Assembly (NCBI RefSeq): GCF_003024385.1
Contig: NZ_PVZN01000012.1
Location: 98,065-162,064 of the forward strand
Origin: Pseudomonas sp. BBP2017
GTDB lineage: Bacteria; Pseudomonadota; Gammaproteobacteria; Pseudomonadales; Pseudomonadaceae
Direction: 5' to 3'
DNA: 64,000 bases
The notes beneath the pieces were generated by a model. The model saw nothing but the letters and a program-made list of their open reading frames with translations, did no database searches and was not told the origin of the DNA. Positions 16,085 through 24,176 of the stretch are shown here, piece after piece; within the stretch, counting starts at the first letter, position 1, and each line of letters starts with the position of its first letter. The position numbers and the translations under genes were made by a program.

Positions 16085-18018
16085 AGCTGATACCTCAGGG
16101 CCAGGCTGCTCTGCAGGCGTTGGGCCTGGCGCAGGGATTCACGCAGGATACGTCTGTCGAGATGGTTGAGGCTGTCCGGATCGACGCGGTTGGAGTACGG
16201 CAGATGCTGCCGACTTTGTAACTGGTGTTGCTGCATGCGGGTTTGCTGGATGAAGTGGTAGGCCTCTTCATAGGCGGCGCCATCAAGCGGGTCGATGACT
16301 TCCCGGGTCACCAGTTCGCGCAGGCGTTCCAGGGTGTTGTTGGCGCTGATGCCGTTGGCCAGAGCCAGCAAACGGGCGCCGTCGACGAATGGTGTCAGGC
16401 CCTGGACCTTGAGGTCCAGGGTGGCGGCCTTGTCATTGCCCTGACGGGTCAATACGAATTCACGCAAGCGCCCGACCGGTGGCCGCTGGCGCAAGGCATT
16501 GGCGGCCATCATGCGTTGGAACAGGCGGTTATCGGCGACTTGCTCAAGAATGCTTTGGCGCAGCTGTTCGCACGCATTGTCGTCGCCCCAGACCACCCGC
16601 AGGTCGAAATAGATGCTTGAGGCCAGCAGGTTTTCCGGTGTGGCTTCACGAATAAAGGCGGCGAAGCGCCGCGCCCATTCGGCACGGGACAGGCACAGCT
16701 CGGGGTTACCGGCCATGATGTTGCCCTTGCACAGGGTAAAGCCGCATTGCGCCAGACCCTGGTTGATGTGTTGCGCCAGCGGCAACAGGCGGCCACGGAT
16801 CTCGGCGGCGTGGGCGGCATCGCGAGCCTCGAACAGAATGCCGTTGTCCTGGTCGGTGTGCAGGGTCTGTTCGCGCCGGCCTTCACTGCCAAAGCACAGC
16901 CAGCTGAAGGGTACGCCCGGATCGCCTTTGTCCTCGATCGCCAGTTCGATTACCCGGCAGACGGTATGGTCGTTGAGCAGGGTGATGATCTGCGTAATCT
17001 GCGTTGAAGACGCGCCGTGGGCCAGCATGCGTTCGACCAGTTGGCTGATCTCGCCACGCAGCGACACCAGATTTTCGATCCGGGTGGCATGGCGAATGGT
17101 CCGCGCCAGGTGGACCAGGTCGACGCGTTGCAGGGAAAACAGGTCGCGCTCGGAGACCACGCCGCACAGGCGCTTGTCCTCGACCAGGCAGACGTGGGCG
17201 ATGTGCCGTTCGGTCATGGCAATGGCTGCGTCGAAAGCGCTGGCCTGGGGGCTCAGGTAGAACGGATCGTGGGTCATATGGCCGGCGATCGGCTGGGCAA
17301 AGTCAACGCTGGCGTCGGCTACCACCTGGCGCAGGTCGCGCAGGGTGAAGATACCAACCGCAAAGCGCTGCTCATCGACGATCACGATGCTGCCGACCTG
17401 CTGCTCGTGCATCAGGGTCACGGCCTCGCGCAGCGGTGTGTGCCGTTCGCAGACCACCGGGTGACGCATGGCCAGCTCACCCAGGCGGGTATTGAGCGAG
17501 TACTGCGTGCCGAGGGTTTCCACCGCTTGACGCTGGACCTGTTGATTGACCTGGTCGAGCAGGCTGCTGACGCCGCGCAGGGCAAAATCGCGAAACACGT
17601 CGGAAAGGGCGAACAGGCGAATGAATGCCGCTTTGTTCAGTTGCAGACAGAAGGTGTCTTCACCTGCCAGGTGTTCAGTGCGGGTAGCGCGTTCGCCGAG
17701 CAGGGCGGCAATGGGAAAGCATTCGCCAGTGGTGATCTCGAAGGTGGTTTCGGTGCCGGGGCGGGAGACGTGCTGGCGTTCGCCGACCACCCGGCCCTGC
17801 TTGACGATGTAGAAGTGTTCGACCGGTCCGTCGCTGGGCTTGATGATGCTGTCATTGGCTGCATAGAAACGCAGTTGGCACTGCTCGACGAGAAACGCCA
17901 GGTGGGCGTTCTCCATCTGGTTGAAGGGTGGGAAACGCTGCAAGAATTGCAGGGTCCCCTGAATGTTCTGCAGTACTGCAGTTTTGCCAGCTTGGGAGAA
18001 GGCGTCCATTTTGCTCAT
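16081..18018 (-). CDS. cNMP-binding / CBS pair / DUF294 nucleotidyltransferase-like protein
   Basis: A 645-residue cytoplasmic protein with four modules. A cyclic-nucleotide-binding-like domain comes first (about 15-130, FYIVKQGRVVGE, ECFPIAALLGE). Two CBS motifs follow (GSIVIVDEQRFAVGIFTLRDL and HVCLVEDKRLCGVVSERDL). Then a nucleotidyltransferase domain has GSEGRREQTLHTDQDNGILF, the G-S-x10-D-x-D pattern of the GlnD/DUF294 group, and an alpha-helical C-terminal domain follows. Such proteins are thought to transfer nucleotides to unknown targets under ligand control. The start at 18018 (MSKMDAF) is chosen because upstream in-frame residues look non-coding; a start two codons earlier is possible. 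It is coupled to the exonuclease downstream. Confidence 0.85.
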   Translation of the reverse strand: MSKMDAFSQAGKTAVLQNIQGTLQFLQRFPPFNQMENAHLAFLVEQCQLRFYAANDSIIKPSDGPVEHFYIVKQGRVVGERQHVSRPGTETTFEITTGECFPIAALLGERATRTEHLAGEDTFCLQLNKAAFIRLFALSDVFRDFALRGVSSLLDQVNQQVQRQAVETLGTQYSLNTRLGELAMRHPVVCERHTPLREAVTLMHEQQVGSIVIVDEQRFAVGIFTLRDLRQVVADASVDFAQPIAGHMTHDPFYLSPQASAFDAAIAMTERHIAHVCLVEDKRLCGVVSERDLFSLQRVDLVHLARTIRHATRIENLVSLRGEISQLVERMLAHGASSTQITQIITLLNDHTVCRVIELAIEDKGDPGVPFSWLCFGSEGRREQTLHTDQDNGILFEARDAAHAAEIRGRLLPLAQHINQGLAQCGFTLCKGNIMAGNPELCLSRAEWARRFAAFIREATPENLLASSIYFDLRVVWGDDNACEQLRQSILEQVADNRLFQRMMAANALRQRPPVGRLREFVLTRQGNDKAATLDLKVQGLTPFVDGARLLALANGISANNTLERLRELVTREVIDPLDGAAYEEAYHFIQQTRMQQHQLQSRQHLPYSNRVDPDSLNHLDRRILRESLRQAQRLQSSLALRYQL

Positions 18019-18254
18019 GAGCATTACCGCGTCTTTGTGTCGACCTTGTATACATCGACCTTGTTGTTTTCGACCCTCATGGTCGGCTGCAGGGTGCCCA
18101 GTGCCCATTGGACGTAAGTCTAAAAGGCGCGACGGGCAGGGTGAGAAACGCGACGGGTGTCAAATTGTCGACGAGAGGCGGGTTGCAAGGCGAGCAAAAG
18201 CAGTCTGAACTTGATTCGAGGGATATTTTGCAAGTCATTGATGATGAGACAGTC

Positions 18255-18698
18255 ATGCCCGACCAAGAAGACATACTGAGTGATGCCGAGCGTGAAGCGC
18301 TGGCAACGGTTACGGCGCCGCGGGCCGCGCCACAGAAGGTATTGATCGTCGATGACAATCAGGAGGCTCGCGAGGCGTTGGCCAGTTACCTGAAAGCCAA
18401 GGGTATCAAGTGCGTAATAGCGGAAAATGCCGAGCAGGCACTGGCTTGCCTGAAGCGCGAGCGGAGTATCGGCCTGTTGATTACTGACTTACGTATGCAG
18501 CCGTTTGATGGCCTGGAGCTGATCCGGCAGATTCGCGAATCGGACAAAGCGGCGTTGCCGATCGTCATCGTGTCCGGTGATGCCGACGTGCCAGACGCCA
18601 TAGCGGCGATGCATTTGAGTGTCGTCGACTTTTTGCTCAAGCCAATCGATCTGGACAAGTTGTTGGAGCTGGTGCGCAAGGAGTTGGGGGTGTTTTGA
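18255..18698 (+). CDS. Single-domain response regulator (CheY-like receiver)
   Basis: A 147-residue protein whose receiver domain fills most of its length: VLIVDD (acidic pair), ITDLRM with the phospho-acceptor aspartate at about residue 78, VSGD and FLLKPID (conserved lysine). A 30-residue acidic leader precedes it, and there is no output domain or adjacent kinase. The frame is open upstream to a TTG at 18108, but those residues look non-conserved, so I chose the ATG at 18255; its ribosome site is weak and the start is not certain. It is divergent from the cNMP/CBS gene. Its partner kinase is unknown. Confidence 0.78.
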   Translation: MPDQEDILSDAEREALATVTAPRAAPQKVLIVDDNQEAREALASYLKAKGIKCVIAENAEQALACLKRERSIGLLITDLRMQPFDGLELIRQIRESDKAALPIVIVSGDADVPDAIAAMHLSVVDFLLKPIDLDKLLELVRKELGVF

Positions 18699-18703
18699 AG
18701 CTT

Positions 18704-18768
18704 ATCGCGGGGCAAGCCCGCTCCCACAGGGTTATCACAAACCTGTGGGAGCGGGCTTGCCCCGCGAT
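18704..18768. repeat. REP pair (BIME) with 27-bp perfect arms
   Basis: A forward REP (18704-18730) and its exact reverse complement (18742-18768) flank an 11-base loop. The pair sits between the convergent stops of the response regulator and malate synthase, where it can act as a bidirectional transcript end or stabiliser. Confidence 0.9.
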
Positions 18769-18775
18769 GAGCTAT

Positions 18776-20953
18776 TTACAGACCGTTCTTGGCTTTGAAC
18801 TCACGACGACGGCGATGCAGCACCGGTTCGGTGTAGCCGTTCGGCTGCTTGGTGCCTTCTACCACCAGTTCGACCGCCGCCTGGAAGGCGATGTTGTTGT
18901 CGAAGTTCGGTGCCAGCGGGCGGTACAGTGGGTCGTTGGCGTTCTGCTTGTCGACCACCGGTGCCATGCGCTTGAGGCTTTCCAGTACCTGTGCCTCGCT
19001 GACGATACCGTGGCGCAGCCAGTTGGCCAGCAACTGCGCGGAAATGCGCAGGGTGGCGCGGTCTTCCATCAGGCCGACGTCATTGATATCCGGCACTTTC
19101 GAGCAGCCCACGCCCTGATCGATCCAGCGTACAACGTAGCCGAGGATGCCCTGGGCGTTGTTGTCCAGCTCGTTGCGGATCTCTTCGTCCGACCAGTTGG
19201 TGTCAGTCGCCAGCGGGATGGTCAGGATGTCATCCACAGATGCCGGTGCGCGCTTGGCCAGTTCTGCCTGGCGGGCGAATACATCGACCTTGTGGTAGTG
19301 CAGCGCATGCAGCGCGGCGGCGGTCGGCGACGGTACCCAGGCGGTGTTGGCACCGGCCAGCGGGTGGGCGATCTTCTGCTCGAGCATGTCCGCCATCAGG
19401 TCCGGCATGGCCCACATGCCTTTACCGATCTGGGCGCGGCCTTGCAGACCGGTGGCCAGGCCGATATCGACGTTGGAGTTCTCGTAGGCAGCGATCCACT
19501 TCTGGGTTTTCATGGCGCCCTTGCGTACTACAGCGCCAGCTTCCATGGAGGTGTGGATTTCGTCGCCGGTCCGGTCGAGGAAGCCGGTGTTGATGAACAC
19601 CACACGTTCCTTGGCCGCTTCGATACAGGCCTTGAGGTTGACCGTGGTACGGCGCTCCTCGTCCATGATGCCGACCTTCAGCGTATTACGCTTCATGCCC
19701 AGCACGTCTTCGATGCGACCGAACAGCTCGTTGGTGAATGCCGCTTCTTCAGGGCCGTGCATCTTCGGTTTAACGATGTAGACCGAACCGGTACGGCTGT
19801 TCTTGCGGCTGGTGTTGCCGTTGAGGTTGTGGATCGCGGCAAGGTTGGTGACCAGGCCGTCGAGAATGCCTTCAGGCACCTCGTTGCCGTCCTTGTCGAG
19901 GATGGCGTCGCTGGTCATCAGGTGGCCGACGTTACGTACGAACAGCAGCGAGCGACCGTGCAGGGTGACAGTGCCACCGTTCGGTGCGCTGTACTCGCGG
20001 TCCGGGTTCATGGTCCGGGTAAAGGTCTGGCCGCCTTTGCTGACGCTTTCCGACAGATCGCCCTTCATCAGGCCGAGCCAGTTGCGGTAGATCAGCACCT
20101 TGTCATCGGCATCGACTGCGGCAACCGAATCTTCGCAGTCCATGATGGTGGTCAGGGCGGCTTCCATCAGCACGTCCTTGACTCCGGCAGCGTCGGTCTG
20201 GCCGACCGGGGTGCTGGCATCGACCTGGATTTCGAAATGCAGGCCATTGTGCTTGAGCAGAATGGCGGTCGGTGCCGTGGCGTCGCCCTGGTAGCCGATC
20301 AGCTGGGCGTCATTGCGCAGGCCACTGTTGCTGCCACCTTTGAGGGCAACAACCAGCTTGCCGCCTTCGATACGGTAGGCCGTGGAGTCGACATGCGAGC
20401 CGGCAGCCAGGGGGACGGACTCGTCGAGGAAGGCGCGGGCGAAAGCAATCACCTTGTCGCCGCGAACCTTGTTGTAGCCTTTGCCTTTTTCCGCGCCACC
20501 GGCTTCGCTGATCGCGTCGGTGCCGTACAGGGCATCGTACAGCGAGCCCCAGCGAGCGTTGGAGGCGTTCAGGGCGAAGCGCGCATTCATCACGGGTACA
20601 ACCAGTTGCGGGCCGGCCATGCGGGCAATTTCGTCGTCGACGTTCTGGGTCGAGGCCTGGAAGTCTGCAGCTTCTGGCAGCAGATAACCGATGTCCTGGA
20701 GGAAGGCTTTGTAAGCCACGGCATCGTGAGCCTGGCCTTTGCGCGCCTGATGCCAGGCATCGATCTGTGCCTGCAGTGCGTCACGTTTGGCCAGCAGTGC
20801 TTTGTTCTTTGGAGCGAGGTCGTTGATGATCTTTTCTGCCCCCACCCAGAACTGCTCGGCGTTGACGCCAGTTCCGGGAATGGCTTCGTTGTTCACGAAG
20901 TCGAACAGGACTTTGGCGACCTGAAGGCCACCGACTTGAACGTGTTCAGTCAT
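18776..20953 (-). CDS. glcB: Malate synthase G
   Basis: A 725-residue malate synthase of the large G type, which condenses glyoxylate and acetyl-CoA to malate in the glyoxylate bypass. The length matches the family (about 720-725). Recognisable blocks are the N-terminal [11 protein letters not shown], the [17 protein letters not shown] block, the [15 protein letters not shown] acidic active-site region, [10 protein letters not shown], the [13 protein letters not shown] block and [22 protein letters not shown] chose the ATG at 20953 (MTEHVQVGG) over the one four codons upstream. It is a stand-alone gene with no other glc gene nearby, preceded by a 433-base spacer and ending at a REP pair. Confidence 0.96.
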   Translation of the reverse strand: MTEHVQVGGLQVAKVLFDFVNNEAIPGTGVNAEQFWVGAEKIINDLAPKNKALLAKRDALQAQIDAWHQARKGQAHDAVAYKAFLQDIGYLLPEAADFQASTQNVDDEIARMAGPQLVVPVMNARFALNASNARWGSLYDALYGTDAISEAGGAEKGKGYNKVRGDKVIAFARAFLDESVPLAAGSHVDSTAYRIEGGKLVVALKGGSNSGLRNDAQLIGYQGDATAPTAILLKHNGLHFEIQVDASTPVGQTDAAGVKDVLMEAALTTIMDCEDSVAAVDADDKVLIYRNWLGLMKGDLSESVSKGGQTFTRTMNPDREYSAPNGGTVTLHGRSLLFVRNVGHLMTSDAILDKDGNEVPEGILDGLVTNLAAIHNLNGNTSRKNSRTGSVYIVKPKMHGPEEAAFTNELFGRIEDVLGMKRNTLKVGIMDEERRTTVNLKACIEAAKERVVFINTGFLDRTGDEIHTSMEAGAVVRKGAMKTQKWIAAYENSNVDIGLATGLQGRAQIGKGMWAMPDLMADMLEQKIAHPLAGANTAWVPSPTAAALHALHYHKVDVFARQAELAKRAPASVDDILTIPLATDTNWSDEEIRNELDNNAQGILGYVVRWIDQGVGCSKVPDINDVGLMEDRATLRISAQLLANWLRHGIVSEAQVLESLKRMAPVVDKQNANDPLYRPLAPNFDNNIAFQAAVELVVEGTKQPNGYTEPVLHRRRREFKAKNGL

Positions 20954-21386
20954 TGCTTGCCTCACTCTGCTCAGCTATTGCTCTTCTATTTAAGCCTTAC
21001 GCGCTTCTCTAAACACGGCACCAGAACATGCCCGATGGGCGGCTGGGTGCGGCCAGCCAGACAGGCTGGCGAGCGGTTGCGTATTTTCGCAGGCGCCTTG
21101 GCAGACATCGATTCGACGTTTTGTAGTCCGCGCTGCGGCATACTACATGATGCGCTGCGCTTGTGAAAATCAGACTAAATACGTCGTTCTGCGACCAATT
21201 AGTCGCAGAGGGTCACGCTGGGAGTCAGTATGTTCTCAAAAAAGTGGCAGATTGTTCCAGATAAATCTTGAAACAGTACACGATTAGTCTTTGAAGGCTG
21301 CTGCGGCAGGTTGCCGCGCCTTGCCTATACTTTCTCCGCGCCCTTTGATTTCAGGGGCCTAACCTTTAAATGCAGAGGGTTACCGC
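20954..21386. other. 433-bp divergent spacer between glcB and gcvR
   Basis: The spacer carries promoters for both genes. A -10-like TATACT lies at 21326-21331, about 55 bases before the gcvR start, without a convincing -35. The stretch near 21165-21300 is AT-rich. An imperfect repeat of TCTGCGAC/AGTCGCAGA lies at about 21186-21210. I see no supported gene in it. Confidence 0.5.
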
Positions 21387-21905
21387 GTGGATCATCTCGT
21401 ACTGACAGTGATCGCCCCCGACAAAGCCGGCCAGGTCGAACGTATCGCTGAATGCATTGCCGAGCATAACGGTAACTGGTTGGAGAGCCGCATGTCGCGG
21501 ATGGCCGGGCAGTTTGCCGGGATCCTCAAGGTAGCGGTGCCGGCTGAGTCCTACGAAGAGCTGGTCCGGGCCCTGGAAGCCTTGGGCAAATATGATATTC
21601 GCGTGCTGATTGCCAAAAGCGGCATCGAGCCGTCCTGTACCTGGAAGCCGATTGCCATGGAACTGGTCGGTAATGATCGTCCGGGTATCGTGCGTGATAT
21701 CACCCGTTTGCTGGCCGATCTGGGCGTCAATGTCGAGCGTCTGACCACCGAGGTGAGTCCAGCGCCCATGAGCAGCGAGCCGTTGTTTCATGCCGATGCC
21801 TTGTTAGCGATGCCTTTGACCCTTTCTCTGGATGTGCTTCAGGCCAAGCTTGAGGCGCTGGCGGATGACCTGATGGTGGAACTCAAGCTGCGGCCGGAAG
21901 AATAG
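21387..21905 (+). CDS. gcvR: Glycine cleavage repressor GcvR-like, double ACT domain
   Basis: A 172-residue protein of two ACT domains. The first begins DHLVLTVIAPDKAGQVERIA, and the second MELVGNDRPGIVRDITRLLADLGVNVERL. ACT domains bind amino acids; in enterobacteria GcvR binds glycine and restrains GcvA. The GTG start is supported by AGAGG eight bases upstream; no better ATG exists in frame. It stands alone, followed by a strong hairpin at 22069-22097. A gcvA partner is not in the window, so the regulatory target here is inferred from the family only. Confidence 0.85.
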   Translation: MDHLVLTVIAPDKAGQVERIAECIAEHNGNWLESRMSRMAGQFAGILKVAVPAESYEELVRALEALGKYDIRVLIAKSGIEPSCTWKPIAMELVGNDRPGIVRDITRLLADLGVNVERLTTEVSPAPMSSEPLFHADALLAMPLTLSLDVLQAKLEALADDLMVELKLRPEE

Positions 21906-21931
21906 TTATCCCGGTTTGTCGGGGACCGGCC

Positions 21932-22053
21932 TGTGGATAAGCTGGGGGAAGCCTGCGCCAGCCCAGGCGGGCCGTGGCTTTGCTGTAGTTGAGCAAAAAA
22001 CCACCAATTATCAGTGGCTTGTGCACAAAGCACGGGGATGAGGGTGTGGATAA
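21932..22053. other. Two perfect DnaA boxes in a 122-bp intergenic stretch
   Basis: TTATCCACA occurs twice in reverse orientation (21932-21940 and 22045-22053). A one-mismatch relative, TTGTGCACA, lies at about 22019. These match the DnaA 9-mer. No other replication gene is present, so this is at most a small DnaA-binding or titration site. Confidence 0.4.
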
Positions 22054-22068
22054 CCTTGGGAGAGGTTG

Positions 22069-22112
22069 CTGCAGGCCACGTACTGCGTGGCCTGCAGAGA
22101 TTTGTATGTTTT
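22069..22112. terminator. Hairpin between convergent gcvR and rarD
   Basis: CTGCAGGCCACG and CGTGGCCTGCAG (22069-22080 and 22086-22097) form a perfect 12-bp stem with a 5-base loop. A T-run follows at 22107-22112, ten bases later. It lies between two converging genes and could end transcripts from either side. Confidence 0.55.
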
Positions 22113-22116
22113 TTGA

Positions 22117-23004
22117 TCAGCTGCGCCGGCGCAAGCTCAGCCAGGCATCGACGCTGTAGAGGGCCAGACCGGCCCAGATGAACATGAAGGCAACCAGTGT
22201 ACTGCTCGACAGGTGTTCGCCAAACAGCAGTACCGCTTGCAGCAACACCAGCGTCGGCGCCAGGTACTGCAGGAAGCCCAGCGTGGTGTAGGGCAGGTGG
22301 CGAGCGGCAGCGTTGAAACAAACCAGTGGTACCAGTGTCACCGGGCCGGCGGCGATCAGCCAGAGTGCTTCGCTGCTGGTGTAGAAGCTAGCTTGAGCGC
22401 TGTGGGCCATGGGATTGAGCAGCAGCCAGCCGATGGCCAGCGGTACCAGCATCCAGGTTTCCACCACCAATCCCGGTAAGGCTGCGACCGGTGCCTGCTT
22501 GCGGATCAGACCATAGAAGCCGAAGCTCAGCGCCAGCACCAGCGAAACCCAGGGCAGGCTGCCGACTTGCCAGACCTGCTGGGCCACCCCGAGTGCCGCC
22601 AGGCCTACGGCAACCCACTGCAGGCGCCGCAGGCGCTCACCCAGCAGCAACATGCCCAGCAGCACGTTGATCAGCGGGTTGATGTAGTAGCCCAGGCTGG
22701 CTTCAAGCATGCGCCCGCTGTTCACCGACCAGACATAGGTCAGCCAGTTGCCGGCAATCAGAGAGCCACTGAGGGCCAGGATCGCCAGGCGCTTGGGATT
22801 CTCGCGCAGTTCGCGCCACCAGCCCGGATGCTTCCAGACCAGCAACAGCAACGAGCCGAACAATGCCGACCAGAGCACGCGGTGGACAATGATTTCCACC
22901 GCTGGAACGCTTTGCAGCGCTTTGAAGTACAGCGGGAACAAGCCCCAGATGATGTAGGCACTCAGGCCCAGAATGTACCCGCGGCGCGGGTTGGCAGCGT
23001 GCAT
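22117..23004 (-). CDS. rarD: RarD/EamA-family transporter
   Basis: A 295-residue integral membrane protein with about ten hydrophobic helices in two EamA repeats. It starts RGYILGLSAYIIWGLFPLYFK, the typical RarD opening, and has the conserved YINPLINVLLGMLLLGERL and LQYLAPTLVLL segments. RarD proteins are inner-membrane drug/metabolite exporters linked to chloramphenicol sensitivity in some hosts. The physiological substrate is unknown. It is a single gene, convergent with gcvR and followed upstream by srkA on the same strand. Confidence 0.9.
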   Translation of the reverse strand: MHAANPRRGYILGLSAYIIWGLFPLYFKALQSVPAVEIIVHRVLWSALFGSLLLLVWKHPGWWRELRENPKRLAILALSGSLIAGNWLTYVWSVNSGRMLEASLGYYINPLINVLLGMLLLGERLRRLQWVAVGLAALGVAQQVWQVGSLPWVSLVLALSFGFYGLIRKQAPVAALPGLVVETWMLVPLAIGWLLLNPMAHSAQASFYTSSEALWLIAAGPVTLVPLVCFNAAARHLPYTTLGFLQYLAPTLVLLQAVLLFGEHLSSSTLVAFMFIWAGLALYSVDAWLSLRRRS

Positions 23005-23067
23005 GCAGATTCCTTGCTTAGGCAGCTATCTAAAAGCACCGCTATTGTAGACAGACTTGGGCGGGCT

Positions 23068-24042
23068 TCAGAACAATTTCAGCGGTTCTTCATCCAGTGC
23101 CGCCATCTGTTCGCGCAGGGCGAGAATCTGATCGCCCCAGTAACGCTCCTGGCCGAACCAGGGGAAGCTGCGCGGAAATGCCGGGTCGTCCCAGCGCCGC
23201 GCCAGCCAGGCGCTGTAGTGCAACAGACGCAGGGCGCGCAGAGGCTCGATCAGGGCCAGCTCGCGCGGGTCGAAATCGTGGAACTCGTTGTAGCCATCCA
23301 TCAGTTCGGCCAGCTGGCCCAGGCGTTCATGACGGTCGCCGGCAAGCATCATCCACAGGTCCTGGACGGCGGGGCCCATGCGGCAGTCATCGAGGTCGAC
23401 GATGTGAAAGACCTCGTCGCGGCACATCATGTTGCCGGGATGGCAGTCACCGTGCAGGCGGATCGTCTTGTGCGGGGTGCTGGCATAAATGGCCTCGACC
23501 CGTTTGAGCAGGTCGCGGGCGACTGACTCAAAGGCTGGCAGCAGGCTTTTGGGCACGAAATTGCCTTCAAGCAAAGTGGCCAGCGAGGCGTGGCCGAAGT
23601 TATCCACTGTCAGGGCTTCACGGTGCTCGAACGGGCGGGTGGCGCCGACCGCATGCAGGCGTCCGAGCAACTGGCCCAGGCGATAGAGCTGGTCGAGGTT
23701 GCCAGGTTCCGGGGCGCGGCCACCACGGCGGGGGAATAGAGTGAAGCGAAAGCCGCTGTGTTCGAACAGGGTTTTGCCATTGTGGATAAGTGGCGCTACG
23801 ACCGGGACTTCGCACTCGGCCAGTTCGGCGGTGAAGCTGTGCTCCTCGAGAATCGCCGCGTCGGTCCAACGGTCCGGGCGATAGAACTTGGCGATCAGCG
23901 GCTCAGACTCTTCGATACCTACCTGGTAGACGCGGTTCTCGTAGCTGTTGAGTGCCAGAACGCGGGCATCGCTGAGAAAGCCGATGCTCTCCACAGCATC
24001 GAGGACCAGGTCGGGGGTGAGGGTTTCGAAGGGGTGCGACAT
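23068..24042 (-). CDS. srkA: Stress response kinase A (YihE/SrkA family)
   Basis: A 324-residue protein-kinase-fold enzyme. It shows RLHGDCHPGNMMC (catalytic loop with aspartate) and HIVDLDDCRMGPAVQD (metal loop), plus the N-terminal ENRVYQVGIE and LIAKFYRPDRW lysine strand typical of YihE. In E. coli the enzyme is a Ser/Thr kinase that opposes stress-induced death. I chose the ATG at 24042 (MSHPFETL), which has GGAG five bases upstream, over the longer frame to 24081. A REP pair separates it from the phosphatase gene behind it. Confidence 0.92.
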   Translation of the reverse strand: MSHPFETLTPDLVLDAVESIGFLSDARVLALNSYENRVYQVGIEESEPLIAKFYRPDRWTDAAILEEHSFTAELAECEVPVVAPLIHNGKTLFEHSGFRFTLFPRRGGRAPEPGNLDQLYRLGQLLGRLHAVGATRPFEHREALTVDNFGHASLATLLEGNFVPKSLLPAFESVARDLLKRVEAIYASTPHKTIRLHGDCHPGNMMCRDEVFHIVDLDDCRMGPAVQDLWMMLAGDRHERLGQLAELMDGYNEFHDFDPRELALIEPLRALRLLHYSAWLARRWDDPAFPRSFPWFGQERYWGDQILALREQMAALDEEPLKLF

Positions 24043-24089
24043 GTCAGCTCCTGCTGTGCGGTTCCCTGCATGGTATCGCACATTCAGTG

Positions 24090-24160
24090 GTGGGAGCGGG
24101 CTTGCCCCGCGATTGCGGTTTGTCAGTCACATCGCATCGCGGGGCAAGCCCGCTCCCACA
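24090..24160. repeat. REP pair (BIME)
   Basis: A reverse REP (24090-24113) and a forward REP (24136-24160) are perfect complements over about 24 bases and flank a 22-base spacer. They lie between srkA and the stop of the PhoX gene. Confidence 0.9.
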
Positions 24161-24176
24161 GGCAGTGCCTCGGCAA

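Noticed and set aside
18108..18254. Upstream extension of the response regulator from a TTG
   Set aside because: The 49 extra residues look unlike the family, and the region more likely holds the divergent promoters.
18695..21166. 823-codon open frame on the plus strand
   Set aside because: It is the antisense shadow of malate synthase; high GC keeps the frame open and no family motif is seen.
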